Below, piece by piece: positions 42,861 to 53,382 of a DNA stretch of 64,000 nucleotides; the stretch's first letter is position 1, and every line of letters starts with the position of its first letter. The notes beneath the pieces were generated by a model, which was not told the DNA's origin, did no database searches, and saw only the letters and a program-made list of their open reading frames with translations. The position numbers were made by a program, and so were the translations under genes. The DNA lies in NCBI GenBank assembly GCA_001768565.1, contig MEOE01000028.1, positions 163,762-227,761 of the forward strand, written 5' to 3'. The stretch comes from Bacteroidetes bacterium GWF2_33_16 (GTDB lineage Bacteria > Bacteroidota > Bacteroidia > Bacteroidales > UBA12077).

Positions 42861-45125
42861 ATGAAAAAATATATTCTTCTGGGGATATTCTTCTTCTTTG
42901 TAGTTGGTTTATTTTCTGCAAATATCCAACAAGATAGTCTGAACGTTGAAAGCTCCGATTCCGAAACGATTAAAAAAATTCAGGAATACCTCGATTTGTC
43001 AGAAAAAAACAGAAACAGAAATGTCGAAATGGCGGTTGACTATGCAGAAAAGGCACTATTATTAAGTCAGCAAATTAAGAATGAAGAATTGTTGTATCAG
43101 TCTGAGTTTGCTCTTGGATATGCTTATTATTCTAGAAATGATTATGAAATAGCCATTTTGCATTTTAATAAGTCATTAGAAATATGCAAAACAACTGATA
43201 ATCGTACAGGAGAGGCTGCATCTTTAAACCGAATTGGAAATACTCTCCAATTAATGGGTCACTATCAGGATGCTTTAAATAATTATCAATTAGCTCTAAT
43301 TATAAATCGAGAACTCGATAATACAATTGAAATCGCCCGAACACTTACTAACTTGGGAAGCATATTTCGTTTATATGGGAATTATGAAAAAGCAATTAGC
43401 CAGCATTTAGATGCTCTTGAACTTTACGAAGGTGTAAATAATGACGAAGGAATAGCCTGGTCTGCCCTAAATATTGCACGTTTATTCAGAATGATGAAAA
43501 ATTATACAAAGGCTTTCGAATATGTTAATCAATCATTAGAAATTTATCAGAAAATTGCCTTTGAATTCGAAAACAATACAGGAGTAACTCTCTGTTTAAA
43601 AGAGATTGGCGATATTTCTTTTGAAAAAGGGGATTTTGAAAAAGCCATTGAGTATAGCGAGCAAGTGCTGCAAATTAATAAACAATCACAAAATTGGCAG
43701 GGATATGCAAATTCTTTAAGTACTTTAGGGAAAATTTATTTTCAAACTTTCGATTTTCAACAATCAAAAAAGTATTTCTCTGAGGCATTGCATATTAAAG
43801 ACTCTTTAAACGACATCACAGAAAAGGCTTCTATTTTACGTCATTTAGGACTGATTGCATTAAATGAAGGAAATGTTCGTGATGCAGAAAACAAGTTGAA
43901 AAACAGCCTCGATTTTGCTAAAATCCAAAACTTAAAGGAAGATATTAAAGAAAGTTATTTTGCTCTTTCAGAATTTTATGAAAAACAAAATAGTTTGCCT
44001 CAGGCATTGAGTTATTTCAGGTTATATATAAGCCTTAAGGATAGTTTGAATAACCAAAAAATTAATGAGCTGGAGCTGCAATATAGCTTTGATAAAGAGC
44101 AACGTATGAAAGAATTTGAACAACGGCAAAAAGATATTGAGCAAAAAGCCAAACTTCAAAAGCAGAAAATTCTAACATGGGTATTTATTGCAGGATTTGT
44201 ATTCACTCTATTATTAGCCTACATCATTTTTAAAAATTTGCAGCGCAAGAAAAGAACCAATATTTTACTTATACAACAAAAGCAGGAAATAGAAAACCAA
44301 CGGGACGAAATTGAAGCTCAACGAGACTTTGTTACCAAACAACGCGATCAGATTGCTAAGCAAAACACCATTATTACTGATAGTATTGAATACGCTAAAA
44401 GAATTCAAACAGCCTTACTCCCTCAAGATAAGTTTATGAAAAGCGTTCTTAAAGACTATTTTGTTTATATGAAACCTAAAAATATCGTTAGTGGTGATTT
44501 TTATTGGGTTTCAGAAAAAAACAATAAAATAATTGTAGCTGTTTCCGATTGTACAGGACATGGAGTGCCTGGCGCCTTTATGAGTATGTTGGGTGTTGCA
44601 TTTTTAAATGAGATTGTAAATAAAAACGAAGTAATTGAAGCAAATCATATTTTAGATCAATTACGTGCAAGCATAATTGAATCTTTGCATCAGGAATATG
44701 GAATTTTTGGATCAAAAGACGGAATGGACATTGCCTTGTGTATTATTGATAAGGATACTCTTAGTCTAAAATTTGCAGGGGCATATAATCCTTGTGTAAT
44801 TATTCGTGATTCAACTATGTATGAATTATTACCTGATAAAATGCCAATAGGTATTCATGCTATAAAAGTTGACAGGGAATTTGCCAACAAAGAGTTTATG
44901 CTTCAAAAGGGAGATATGATTTATTTATTTACCGATGGATATATTGATCAATTTGGTGGCAAAGATGGATTAAAATACCGACAAAAGGCATTTAAAGAAT
45001 TATTAGTTAATATTTCTGTAAATGATTTGAAAAAACAAAAGGAAATTCTTGAAAAAACAATGAACGAATGGCAAGGTAGTCGTTCTCAGCTAGATGATAT
45101 GATGATAATGGGAATCAAATTTTGA
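42861..45125 (+). CDS. TPR-repeat membrane sensor with SpoIIE-type PP2C phosphatase
   Basis: Protein of 754 residues: signal peptide (1-20), about eight tetratricopeptide repeats (~70-395, exported), and a transmembrane helix at ~437-457. A coiled coil (~460-510) and a cytoplasmic SpoIIE/PP2C-type Ser/Thr phosphatase domain (~515-754) follow. Metal-binding aspartates are Asp546 in SGDFYWV and Asp563 in VSDCTGHGVPGAFMSML; LFTDGYIDQFGG is near 690. Such proteins dephosphorylate anti-sigma antagonists or similar partners. No STAS-domain antagonist or anti-sigma kinase lies adjacent, although STAS/SEC14-like genes occur near 62-63 kb. A terminator hairpin overlaps the stop codon. Confidence 0.92.
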   Translation: MKKYILLGIFFFFVVGLFSANIQQDSLNVESSDSETIKKIQEYLDLSEKNRNRNVEMAVDYAEKALLLSQQIKNEELLYQSEFALGYAYYSRNDYEIAILHFNKSLEICKTTDNRTGEAASLNRIGNTLQLMGHYQDALNNYQLALIINRELDNTIEIARTLTNLGSIFRLYGNYEKAISQHLDALELYEGVNNDEGIAWSALNIARLFRMMKNYTKAFEYVNQSLEIYQKIAFEFENNTGVTLCLKEIGDISFEKGDFEKAIEYSEQVLQINKQSQNWQGYANSLSTLGKIYFQTFDFQQSKKYFSEALHIKDSLNDITEKASILRHLGLIALNEGNVRDAENKLKNSLDFAKIQNLKEDIKESYFALSEFYEKQNSLPQALSYFRLYISLKDSLNNQKINELELQYSFDKEQRMKEFEQRQKDIEQKAKLQKQKILTWVFIAGFVFTLLLAYIIFKNLQRKKRTNILLIQQKQEIENQRDEIEAQRDFVTKQRDQIAKQNTIITDSIEYAKRIQTALLPQDKFMKSVLKDYFVYMKPKNIVSGDFYWVSEKNNKIIVAVSDCTGHGVPGAFMSMLGVAFLNEIVNKNEVIEANHILDQLRASIIESLHQEYGIFGSKDGMDIALCIIDKDTLSLKFAGAYNPCVIIRDSTMYELLPDKMPIGIHAIKVDREFANKEFMLQKGDMIYLFTDGYIDQFGGKDGLKYRQKAFKELLVNISVNDLKKQKEILEKTMNEWQGSRSQLDDMMIMGIKF

Positions 45126-45143
45126 TTCCCATTATCCTTTTTT
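45105..45143 (+). terminator. Terminator hairpin overlapping the 3' end of the TPR-SpoIIE gene
   Basis: Positions 45105-45119 are a perfect inverted copy of 45121-45135, followed by CCTTTTTT. The left arm is the last coding codons and the stop codon lies in the right arm, so hairpin and gene share sequence. The convergent Na/Pi transporter gene ends at 45142. Confidence 0.7.
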
Positions 45144-46833
45144 AATCTTTGTTTATACCTTCTATTGCCTCAGATACATTTATTACATAATCGGCACATT
45201 TCTCACACTCAGAGAATAAATCACTGTAGATAACTCCAGTTTTGTAATCGTAATCTTGTTTTTCCAGATCTTTCAGATGCTCCTTTTTTAATCTGTCTCT
45301 ATAATTATTTATAGCCTGTTCCATCTCTAAAGCCTGAACAATATTGATTTTAGTATATCCATGATCAAGATTCTTTTGCATTTCAATTATTGAATCCATT
45401 ACCAGATTCATCATTTTACGAATATTGTCGGAAAGCTTCTGGTCAAAACTGACTTTATTATCTCTTTTTCTGCGTAATGTTTTTGCAAGATTATAACAGC
45501 AATCGGCTACACTTTCTAACTCAGAGACAATAGTTAACTGGGCCTTGATTCGTTTTGAACCTAGATTACTTAATTCACCTTCTGATATTTTTGTTAAATA
45601 GTTGGCGATCTCAACTTCCATTCGATCGCTAATTCCCTCATATTTTTCAACTTTGTCATATAGTTTGTAAAATTTCTTTTCAGATGTTTCAGTAAACATT
45701 TCTTCTACTTTACTAAACATTTTCTCAACTCTTTGTGCATAAACAAGAATCTCTTTTTTTGCCTGATGAATAGATAATTCAGAGGTTGATAATAGTCCTG
45801 TTTGAATATATTGGAGTCTAAACTCTTCGGAGTCCTCTTTCTGCGGAACCATTTTAATTACAACTAATGCAATGAGCTTTGTAAACCAAATGAACAAGAA
45901 TGTGTTTGCAATATTAAAAGCCGAATGAAAAATTGATAAAGCAACAGGAATTGCGTGAGGATCCTCATAAGGAGAGGTTCCTCCAATTTTTATAACAAAA
46001 TTATTAATGAGATTAAGAAAAAATGGGAAAAACATTGAAACCCAAATAACTCCTAATAGGTTGAAAATAAAATGTGCCCTGGCCGCTCTCTTAGCCGAAA
46101 CGTTTGCTACAGCTGCTGCCAGATTAGCGGTTATGGTTGTTCCAATATTTTCGCCTAAAACCATTGCCGCGGCAATATCAAAAGAAATCCAGCCATTATT
46201 ACACATAACAAGAGTTAAGGCCATAGTGGCGCTTGAAGATTGAATGATCATCGTTAATATGGTTCCAATACTAAGAAATAGCAAATGCGACCATACGCCT
46301 TGAGAAGTAAAATCAGCTAGAAAAGATAATATTTCTGGATGACTTTTAATATCGGGTACCGAATCTTTCAAAAAATCTAATCCCAGAAAAATCATTGCAA
46401 AACCAATTATAAACTCACCCCACGATTTTCGCTTATTATTACTCGAAAAAAGCAAAGGAAATCCTAACCCTATTAATGGTAAAGAAATAATACTAATATT
46501 TACTTTAAACCCCAGCAACGAGATTAGCCAGGCTGTTACTGTTGTTCCAATATTGGCTCCCATAATAACACCAATCGACTCGATAAGAGATAAAAGACCA
46601 GCATTTACAAAACTCACAACCATTACTGTGGTTGCCGATGACGATTGAATAATTGCGGTAATTAAAAGTCCGGTTAATACCCCTTTTACCGGATTTGAAG
46701 TCATTTTAGCCAAAATTGACCTCATTTTATCTCCGGCAACCTTTTGTAAGGACTCGCTCATAATCTTCATCCCATAAAGGAAAAACCCTAGAGACCCTAC
46801 CAGCGTTAAAAAGTCGACAATGCTGTATTTCAT
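45142..46833 (-). CDS. Na/Pi cotransporter family protein with PhoU-like C-terminal domain
   Basis: Protein of 563 residues. The N-terminal ~330 residues contain eight to nine helices in two inverted repeats, each with the signature QSSSAT (IIQSSSATTVMVVSF near residue 60 and MIIQSSSATMALTLVM near 200). The C-terminal ~200 residues are a PhoU-like helical bundle (KFYKLYDKVEKYEGISDRMEVEIANYLTKI, IVSELESVADCCYNLAKTL). NptA-type proteins import phosphate with sodium, but many PhoU-fused members are thought to handle other anions or set phosphate signalling. Convergent with the TPR phosphatase gene. Confidence 0.92.
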   Translation of the reverse strand: MKYSIVDFLTLVGSLGFFLYGMKIMSESLQKVAGDKMRSILAKMTSNPVKGVLTGLLITAIIQSSSATTVMVVSFVNAGLLSLIESIGVIMGANIGTTVTAWLISLLGFKVNISIISLPLIGLGFPLLFSSNNKRKSWGEFIIGFAMIFLGLDFLKDSVPDIKSHPEILSFLADFTSQGVWSHLLFLSIGTILTMIIQSSSATMALTLVMCNNGWISFDIAAAMVLGENIGTTITANLAAAVANVSAKRAARAHFIFNLLGVIWVSMFFPFFLNLINNFVIKIGGTSPYEDPHAIPVALSIFHSAFNIANTFLFIWFTKLIALVVIKMVPQKEDSEEFRLQYIQTGLLSTSELSIHQAKKEILVYAQRVEKMFSKVEEMFTETSEKKFYKLYDKVEKYEGISDRMEVEIANYLTKISEGELSNLGSKRIKAQLTIVSELESVADCCYNLAKTLRRKRDNKVSFDQKLSDNIRKMMNLVMDSIIEMQKNLDHGYTKINIVQALEMEQAINNYRDRLKKEHLKDLEKQDYDYKTGVIYSDLFSECEKCADYVINVSEAIEGINKD

Positions 46834-46938
46834 TTTTTAATGTTTTTTATTGTCTTACAAATCTATAAAAATCATCTTACATACATAACATGAAAAAATA
46901 TTTATAGCTCTTTTGTGGAATATAAGTTATCAATATTA

Positions 46939-46969
46939 TTTGTTAAGTGCAGATAGAATTCTATTTTTG
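46939..46969 (+). promoter_or_regulatory. Predicted promoter, TTTG -33 and TATTTTTG -7 with 19-bp spacer
   Basis: TTTG at 46939-46942 and TATTTTTG at 46962-46969 are separated by exactly 19 bp, the best match to the Bacteroidetes sigma consensus in this window. The polyprenyl synthase ATG at 46990 is 21 bp downstream. Confidence 0.7.
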
Positions 46970-46989
46970 ATAATTAAAAACTAATAATT

Positions 46990-47964
46990 ATGCACAAGAT
47001 AAAGGATTTGCAGGAAATTATCAATAAGGAGATTGAGAGCAAAAAAATGGGAAGAGAACCATTTTCACTTTATGAACCAATAAATTATTCTCTCTCGAAT
47101 GGAGGAAAACGAATTAGACCATTATTAACTCTGTTGGCTTGCAATCTTTTTTCTGAAAAGATTGATCAGGCAATTGATGCTGCTTTAGCCATAGAAATAT
47201 TCCACAATTTTACTTTGCTGCACGACGATATTATGGATAAAGCTGATATCCGTCGGGGTAAACCCACAGTGCATAAAAAATGGAATGAAAATACTGCAAT
47301 ACTTTCCGGAGATGCAATGTTTATAAAGTCCTATGATTTTTTGTTGGAGACAAAAACAGAAAAGTTTAAAGAAATACTTCAGGTTTTTAATAATACTGCC
47401 CTTGAGGTTTGTGAAGGTCAGCAATATGACATGGAATTTGAAAACAGAAACGATGTTTCTGAAAATGAATATTTGCGAATGATTGAACTAAAAACATCTG
47501 TATTATTAGCCGCTGCATTAAAAATAGGAGCAATAATTGGTGGAGCAGAAAATGCCGATGCCGATCTTTTATATGATTTTGGTAGAAATATTGGCCTTGC
47601 ATTCCAGCTTCAGGATGATATGCTTGATGTTTATGGCAGCAAGAATACCTTTGGTAAGGAAATAGGAGGAGATATCGTAGCCAATAAAAAAACCTTTTTA
47701 CTTATTAAAGCAAAACAACTGTCATCAATAGAAGATAAAAGGCATATAGATAGTTACTTAATGGATAAAAAAACTCCAAAAGAAGAAAAAATAAAAGGAA
47801 TAACAGGAATATATAATAAGTTAGAAATTAAGAAAATTGCAGAGGATTTAATCTCAGAATATCATTTTATTGCAATGGAAAAACTGAATAAGGTCAATGT
47901 TTCAGAAGAAAAGAAAACCGAATTGATACAATTATCAGAAAGTCTGCTAAAGCGCAATAAATAA
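46990..47964 (+). CDS. Polyprenyl diphosphate synthase, short-chain type (FPP/GGPP-like)
   Basis: Protein of 324 residues. The first aspartate-rich motif is DDIMD at 79-83, with Phe74 five places before it; an aromatic here blocks chain growth and indicates a C15-C20 product. The second is DDMLD in LAFQLQDDMLDVYG. NGGKRIRPLLTLLAC and GEALLADAMF-equivalent SGDAMFIKSYDFLLE are typical. Probably supplies farnesyl or geranylgeranyl diphosphate to undecaprenyl and quinone pathways. It ends 4 bp before the end of a convergent outer-membrane gene; no strong terminator is seen between them. Confidence 0.9.
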   Translation: MHKIKDLQEIINKEIESKKMGREPFSLYEPINYSLSNGGKRIRPLLTLLACNLFSEKIDQAIDAALAIEIFHNFTLLHDDIMDKADIRRGKPTVHKKWNENTAILSGDAMFIKSYDFLLETKTEKFKEILQVFNNTALEVCEGQQYDMEFENRNDVSENEYLRMIELKTSVLLAAALKIGAIIGGAENADADLLYDFGRNIGLAFQLQDDMLDVYGSKNTFGKEIGGDIVANKKTFLLIKAKQLSSIEDKRHIDSYLMDKKTPKEEKIKGITGIYNKLEIKKIAEDLISEYHFIAMEKLNKVNVSEEKKTELIQLSESLLKRNK

Positions 47965-47968
47965 AAGC

Positions 47969-48529
47969 TTAAATATCGTAAACCAGACCTGGAGAGAACA
48001 TCATTTGATTTGTTTTTGCAATTATATATTTTACTTCGGCAAAAAATGATAATCTGTAATTTATTTTCATCATAAAGCCTGCTCCTGCATTCACACCAAA
48101 ATCAAATTTAAAAGCGGAATTGTTTATCTCGTTTTCAATTGTTGATGTGCGCTGGTCTTTAATATTCCATCCACCACAATGTGCTCCACCTAGAAAATAA
48201 AACCGAAAGTCTTTTTTGGGATTTAAAATGTAATGACCATTTAAGTCAAATGTAAAAAGAGTCGTTTTCGATTGGCCACCATCAGGGAAATTATATGTAT
48301 TAGGTAAAAAGAATTGAAAATCGGGAACGATCTTTAACTTTTTGTTTACATCAAATTCACCACGAATATCAAGACCAAAAGATTTATTAAAGTACTCCAG
48401 ATCATTATATAAATATCGTCCACCTGTAGCCAGAACGATTCCTCCACCAATCTTTGTAAGTTGAGCATTTACTAGAAATCCCGAAAACACAGAAACGATA
48501 ACAAATATGACAGTAATTATTTTTTTCAT
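47969..48529 (-). CDS. Outer-membrane beta-barrel protein (third of three paralogues)
   Basis: Protein of 186 residues with a signal peptide (ITVIFVIVSVFSGFLVNAQ). The mature part opens with LTKIGGGIVLATGG, as in the two upstream paralogues, and shows eight amphipathic strands, including FRFYFLGGAHCGGWNIKD and FFAEVKYIIAKTNQMMFSPGLVYDI. It is the most diverged member of the trio. Predicted small 8-strand barrel; ligand unknown. Confidence 0.75.
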   Translation of the reverse strand: MKKIITVIFVIVSVFSGFLVNAQLTKIGGGIVLATGGRYLYNDLEYFNKSFGLDIRGEFDVNKKLKIVPDFQFFLPNTYNFPDGGQSKTTLFTFDLNGHYILNPKKDFRFYFLGGAHCGGWNIKDQRTSTIENEINNSAFKFDFGVNAGAGFMMKINYRLSFFAEVKYIIAKTNQMMFSPGLVYDI

Positions 48530-48550
48530 GATTTAAAATTTTTCTTAAGA

Positions 48551-48572
48551 AAAAGGGGGTTAAAACCCCCTT
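48551..48572 (-). terminator. Terminator between the second and third barrel genes
   Basis: AAGGGGG pairs with CCCCCTT across a 6-nt loop; on the minus strand it is followed by TTTTCTT. It ends the 163-residue barrel gene, so the third paralogue may have its own promoter or depend on read-through. Confidence 0.75.
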
Positions 48573-48588
48573 CAAAGATGTAATAAAT

Positions 48589-49080
48589 TTATAATTTAAA
48601 CAATACTCCAAAAGTTAATGCCGCTTCACCATATCCAAAAAAGGTGTTTTTTATTTCGCTGTATGCCTTCATGTTATCTGTCAAAGTATAAATTACACCC
48701 GCCCCACCAGTTAATCCTGGCAAGAATCCCTTTGAAACAGTACTGTTGTAATATGTAATATTAATACCAGCTAGTGCGAAAAAAGTAAAATTCTCGATTG
48801 AATAAAAATCATAATTGGCATCAATATTAATAAATGCCCGGTTATAATCTCGAAGGTTTACTGTTTGAGGAAACATAAAACCGATGTCTGCTGATAATCT
48901 TGAATTCTTAAAAATGAAATCCGTATCGTATGTTCCCTTTACTTGTATTCCAAAAGGAGGACGACCGGTTTCTAAAATTAGTCCCCCACCAATAGTCATG
49001 GGTTGAGAGAAGCTTGGTGTAATAAAAACGATCAATCCCAGCAAAAGCCCTAAAATAAATTTAATCATGTATGTTTTCAT
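48589..49080 (-). CDS. Outer-membrane beta-barrel protein (second of three paralogues)
   Basis: Protein of 163 residues; signal peptide (FILGLLLGLIVFITPSFSQ). The mature start PMTIGGGLILETGRPPFGIQVKGTYDTDF parallels the first paralogue closely. FFALAGINITYYN and MKAYSEIKNTFFGYGEAALTFGVLFKL are the matching end strands. Eight predicted strands. An ATG at residue 5 is an alternative start. Separated from its neighbours by terminators on both sides. Confidence 0.78.
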   Translation of the reverse strand: MKTYMIKFILGLLLGLIVFITPSFSQPMTIGGGLILETGRPPFGIQVKGTYDTDFIFKNSRLSADIGFMFPQTVNLRDYNRAFINIDANYDFYSIENFTFFALAGINITYYNSTVSKGFLPGLTGGAGVIYTLTDNMKAYSEIKNTFFGYGEAALTFGVLFKL

Positions 49081-49090
49081 ATTAGTTAAA

Positions 49091-49120
49091 TAAAAAGGGA
49101 ATACCCGTTTGGATATTCCC
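49091..49120 (-). terminator. Terminator after the first barrel gene
   Basis: GGGAATATCC and GGGTATTCCC (minus-strand sense) form a 10-bp stem with one G-T pair around a 4-nt loop, then TTTTTATTT. Confidence 0.75.
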
Positions 49121-49140
49121 AGGTTTTATATATTGAGTTT

Positions 49141-49659
49141 TTATAATGCAAAAAGTACGCCAACAGTAATTTCTGCCTGATCGTATCTTCCCATAATGTA
49201 TTTGAATTCACCAAAAGCCTTAATGTTATCGCTAATACCAAAGAGGGCTCCAGCACCGACATTTACACCGGGCTTTGTTCCACTTGTTTTGTGTACATCT
49301 CCTAAAAAATCATCCCATTTTGTTGAATAATTAGAAATATTTATACCTGCTAATGCATAAAAATCAAATTTATTAAGCGAATAGAACTTGTAATGACCGT
49401 CAACATCAAAAGCCCATCTGTTATATGTTATAGAACCAGGAGTTGATGGAATGAAATATGTAAATGCTGCTGAAGCACTCAAATTCTCCAATAAAAAATC
49501 CATTCCATAGGTTCCATTAACTTTAAATCCAAAGTGAGGATAACTTGTTCCGATTACAAAACCCCCACCTACATTTATTGGTTGTGCATTAGATGTATTA
49601 ATAAATAGTGTCCCAGCAAACAATAAAATAAGGGAAATTTTTAAAACTAATTTTTTCAT
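49141..49659 (-). CDS. Outer-membrane beta-barrel protein (first of three paralogues)
   Basis: Protein of 172 residues; signal peptide (ILLFAGTLFINTSNAQ). The mature start PINVGGGFVIGTSYPHFGFKVNGTYGMDF and the ends FYALAGINISNY and IKAFGEFKYIMGRYDQAEITVGVLFAL define a small barrel of about eight strands. It shares these landmarks with the two genes downstream, so the three arose by tandem duplication. No function can be assigned beyond an outer-membrane protein. Confidence 0.8.
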   Translation of the reverse strand: MKKLVLKISLILLFAGTLFINTSNAQPINVGGGFVIGTSYPHFGFKVNGTYGMDFLLENLSASAAFTYFIPSTPGSITYNRWAFDVDGHYKFYSLNKFDFYALAGINISNYSTKWDDFLGDVHKTSGTKPGVNVGAGALFGISDNIKAFGEFKYIMGRYDQAEITVGVLFAL

Positions 49660-49758
49660 ATTTTTTAAATTTTGGTTTAACTTTTGGTTAATAGTTTCGT
49701 ATTACATTTGTTATAAAATAACGAACGAAATTATTAAAAAGTTTGTATTGTTGTATAA

Positions 49759-51354
<1,596 letters not shown>

Positions 51355-51391
51355 CTTTCAAATAATTGTTTAAAAGATAACAAATTAGAAA

Positions 51392-51637
51392 ATGTTTCTT
51401 GAAATAATAACTCCAGATAAAAAAGTATTTACCGGAAAGGTAAATGTTGTTCAGGTTCCTGGTAGCAATGGATTATTCGAAATTCTGGAATATCATGCAC
51501 CCATAATTTCGACACTCGAAAAAGGACGCGTTAAAATTGTTGAGGGCAATACGGAATCATTTTATCAAATTCAAGGAGGGGTTATCGAAGTAAAAGATAA
51601 TCATGTAATTATTTTGGCAGAATCAATAATTCAATAG
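51392..51637 (+). CDS. atpC: F1 ATP synthase epsilon subunit, short form
   Basis: Protein of 81 residues covering only the N-terminal beta-sandwich domain (MFLEIITPDKKVFTGKVNVVQVPG, NGLFEILEYHAPIISTLEKG). E. coli epsilon has ~139 residues and a C-terminal helical hairpin that inhibits ATP hydrolysis; that part is absent, as commonly seen in Bacteroidetes. Directly downstream of atpD. The next gene begins 13 bp later, so it may be in the same transcript. Confidence 0.93.
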   Translation: MFLEIITPDKKVFTGKVNVVQVPGSNGLFEILEYHAPIISTLEKGRVKIVEGNTESFYQIQGGVIEVKDNHVIILAESIIQ

Positions 51638-51650
51638 AAATTAGCAGTTA

Positions 51651-52376
51651 ATGAGACTTATAATTCCCATTATTTTTGTTTTATTATTTTCAGGATTTTT
51701 AAGATCTCAGGAAAAGATTACGTTTTTGGCCGAAGATGGATTGTTGGTTACTGCTGATTTGTACGAAATAAACAAAAAAAACCCATATATTCTTTTGTTT
51801 CATCAGGCAGGATTTAGCCGTGGCGAATACAAAGAAACAATTCAAAAAATCTTAAAATTTGGATATAATTGTCTTGCAGTTGATCTTCGTTCTGGTGGTG
51901 AAGTAAATTATATTCAAAATCACACAGCATTATTGGCTACACAAAAAGGATATTCAACGGATTTCTTAAGCTCAGAAAAGGATATTTTGGCTGCTATAAA
52001 ATGGGTAAAACAAAGAACAAGAAAACCAGTAGTTTTATTCGGAAGTTCCTTTTCTGCATCTCTCTGTTTGCTTGTTGCAAATAATAACCCCAATGTTAAA
52101 GCAGTAATTGCATTTAGCCCAGGAGAGTATTTTATTGATCAGCTAATTGTAAAAGAAAAACTTTCGGAGCTTAATAAACCGGTTTTTGCAGCATCATCAA
52201 AACGGGAACAACCTTTTGTTACCGATTTGTTAGCATTGGTTCCTGCTTCATTGAAAACAATATATGCGCCTGAAAATGGACCGGGTGAGCACGGTTCAAA
52301 ATCACTTTGGAAAAACAATCCTAATAATGGAGAATACTGGTTAGCCTTAACCCTGTTTTTCAGTAAAATAAAATAG
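51651..52376 (+). CDS. Exported alpha/beta hydrolase
   Basis: Protein of 241 residues with a signal peptide (PIIFVLLFSGFLRSQ). The alpha/beta hydrolase core shows YILLFHQAGFSRGEY (oxyanion-hole region), nucleophile Ser in LFGSSFSAS near residues 130-136, and a catalytic His in GPGEHGSKSLW near 220. The dienelactone-hydrolase-like order is plausible. Substrate unknown. It lies 13 bp after atpC and 11 bp before a GT9 gene, a compact arrangement probably without functional meaning for ATP synthase. Confidence 0.82.
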   Translation: MRLIIPIIFVLLFSGFLRSQEKITFLAEDGLLVTADLYEINKKNPYILLFHQAGFSRGEYKETIQKILKFGYNCLAVDLRSGGEVNYIQNHTALLATQKGYSTDFLSSEKDILAAIKWVKQRTRKPVVLFGSSFSASLCLLVANNNPNVKAVIAFSPGEYFIDQLIVKEKLSELNKPVFAASSKREQPFVTDLLALVPASLKTIYAPENGPGEHGSKSLWKNNPNNGEYWLALTLFFSKIK

Positions 52377-52387
52377 TTTTTATTCCC

Positions 52388-53380
52388 ATGCAGAACGTTA
52401 AATTCTTAGTTATTCGCTTTAGTTCTATTGGCGATATAGTTCTTACTACCCCGGTTGTTAGAGGTTTGAAAAAACAGGTTCCAAATGCAGAAATTCATTA
52501 CCTTACAAAACCTCAGTTCAAATCATTGCTTGAGAATAATCCATATATTGATAAAGTTCATGTTTTAAAAAGTTCTTTTAGTAAAATGATCGAAGAGCTT
52601 AGAGATGAGCGTTTTGATTATGTTATTGACCTGCATCATAACTTACGCACATTTAGAGTGAAGAACAAGCTTAAGCTACTTTCTTTCTCGTTTGATAAAT
52701 TGAATTACGAAAAATGGCTTTATGTAAATTTTAAAATCAACAAACTGCCTAATATTCATATTGTTGATAGATACTTAAAAACATTATCGTTGTTTGATAT
52801 TGTAAATGATGAACAAGGGTTGGATTATTTTATTCCAGAAAAAGATGAGGTAATGCTTTCTGATTTTCCTGAAATATTCAGAAATGGATATATTGCTTTA
52901 GTTATTGGGGCTTTTCATAATACCAAAAGACTTACTTCAGAAAAGATAATTTCAATCTGCAAGAAAGCAGATTTACCAGTTATTTTGTTAGGCGGACCAG
53001 AAAATAGAGATGAGGCGGAAAAAATTAAAAGCGAAATAGGAGAGAAATCATATAATGCTTGTGGTATTTATAACATAAATCAATCCGCCTCACTGGTAAA
53101 GCAATGCAATGTGATTTTAACACCCGATACTGGGCTAATGCATATTGCTTCATCATTTAAAAAGAAAATTGTTTCGATATGGGGAAATACAGTTCCCGAG
53201 TTTGGAATGTATCCTTATCACCCTCATTCCGAATCGGCTATATTTGAAATTAAAGGATTAAAATGTCGACCATGTTCGAAAATAGGCTTTAAGGAATGTC
53301 CAAAGAAACATTTTAAATGTATCAATGATATGAATGAAGATGTAATTGCAAAAAAAATGGTCGAACTATATAATCGATAA
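52388..53380 (+). CDS. Glycosyltransferase family 9 (heptosyltransferase-like)
   Basis: Protein of 330 residues. GT9 landmarks are FSSIGDIVLTTPVVRGL at the start, HYLTKPQFKSLLENNPY, and the nucleotide-sugar binding segment LTPDTGLMHIASSFKKKIVSIWGNT around residues 240-265. A C-terminal cysteine cluster (LKCRPCSKIGFKECPKKHFKC) is shared by many family members. It probably adds a heptose or similar sugar to lipopolysaccharide core. A bidirectional terminator follows. Confidence 0.9.
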   Translation: MQNVKFLVIRFSSIGDIVLTTPVVRGLKKQVPNAEIHYLTKPQFKSLLENNPYIDKVHVLKSSFSKMIEELRDERFDYVIDLHHNLRTFRVKNKLKLLSFSFDKLNYEKWLYVNFKINKLPNIHIVDRYLKTLSLFDIVNDEQGLDYFIPEKDEVMLSDFPEIFRNGYIALVIGAFHNTKRLTSEKIISICKKADLPVILLGGPENRDEAEKIKSEIGEKSYNACGIYNINQSASLVKQCNVILTPDTGLMHIASSFKKKIVSIWGNTVPEFGMYPYHPHSESAIFEIKGLKCRPCSKIGFKECPKKHFKCINDMNEDVIAKKMVELYNR

Positions 53381-53382
53381 AT

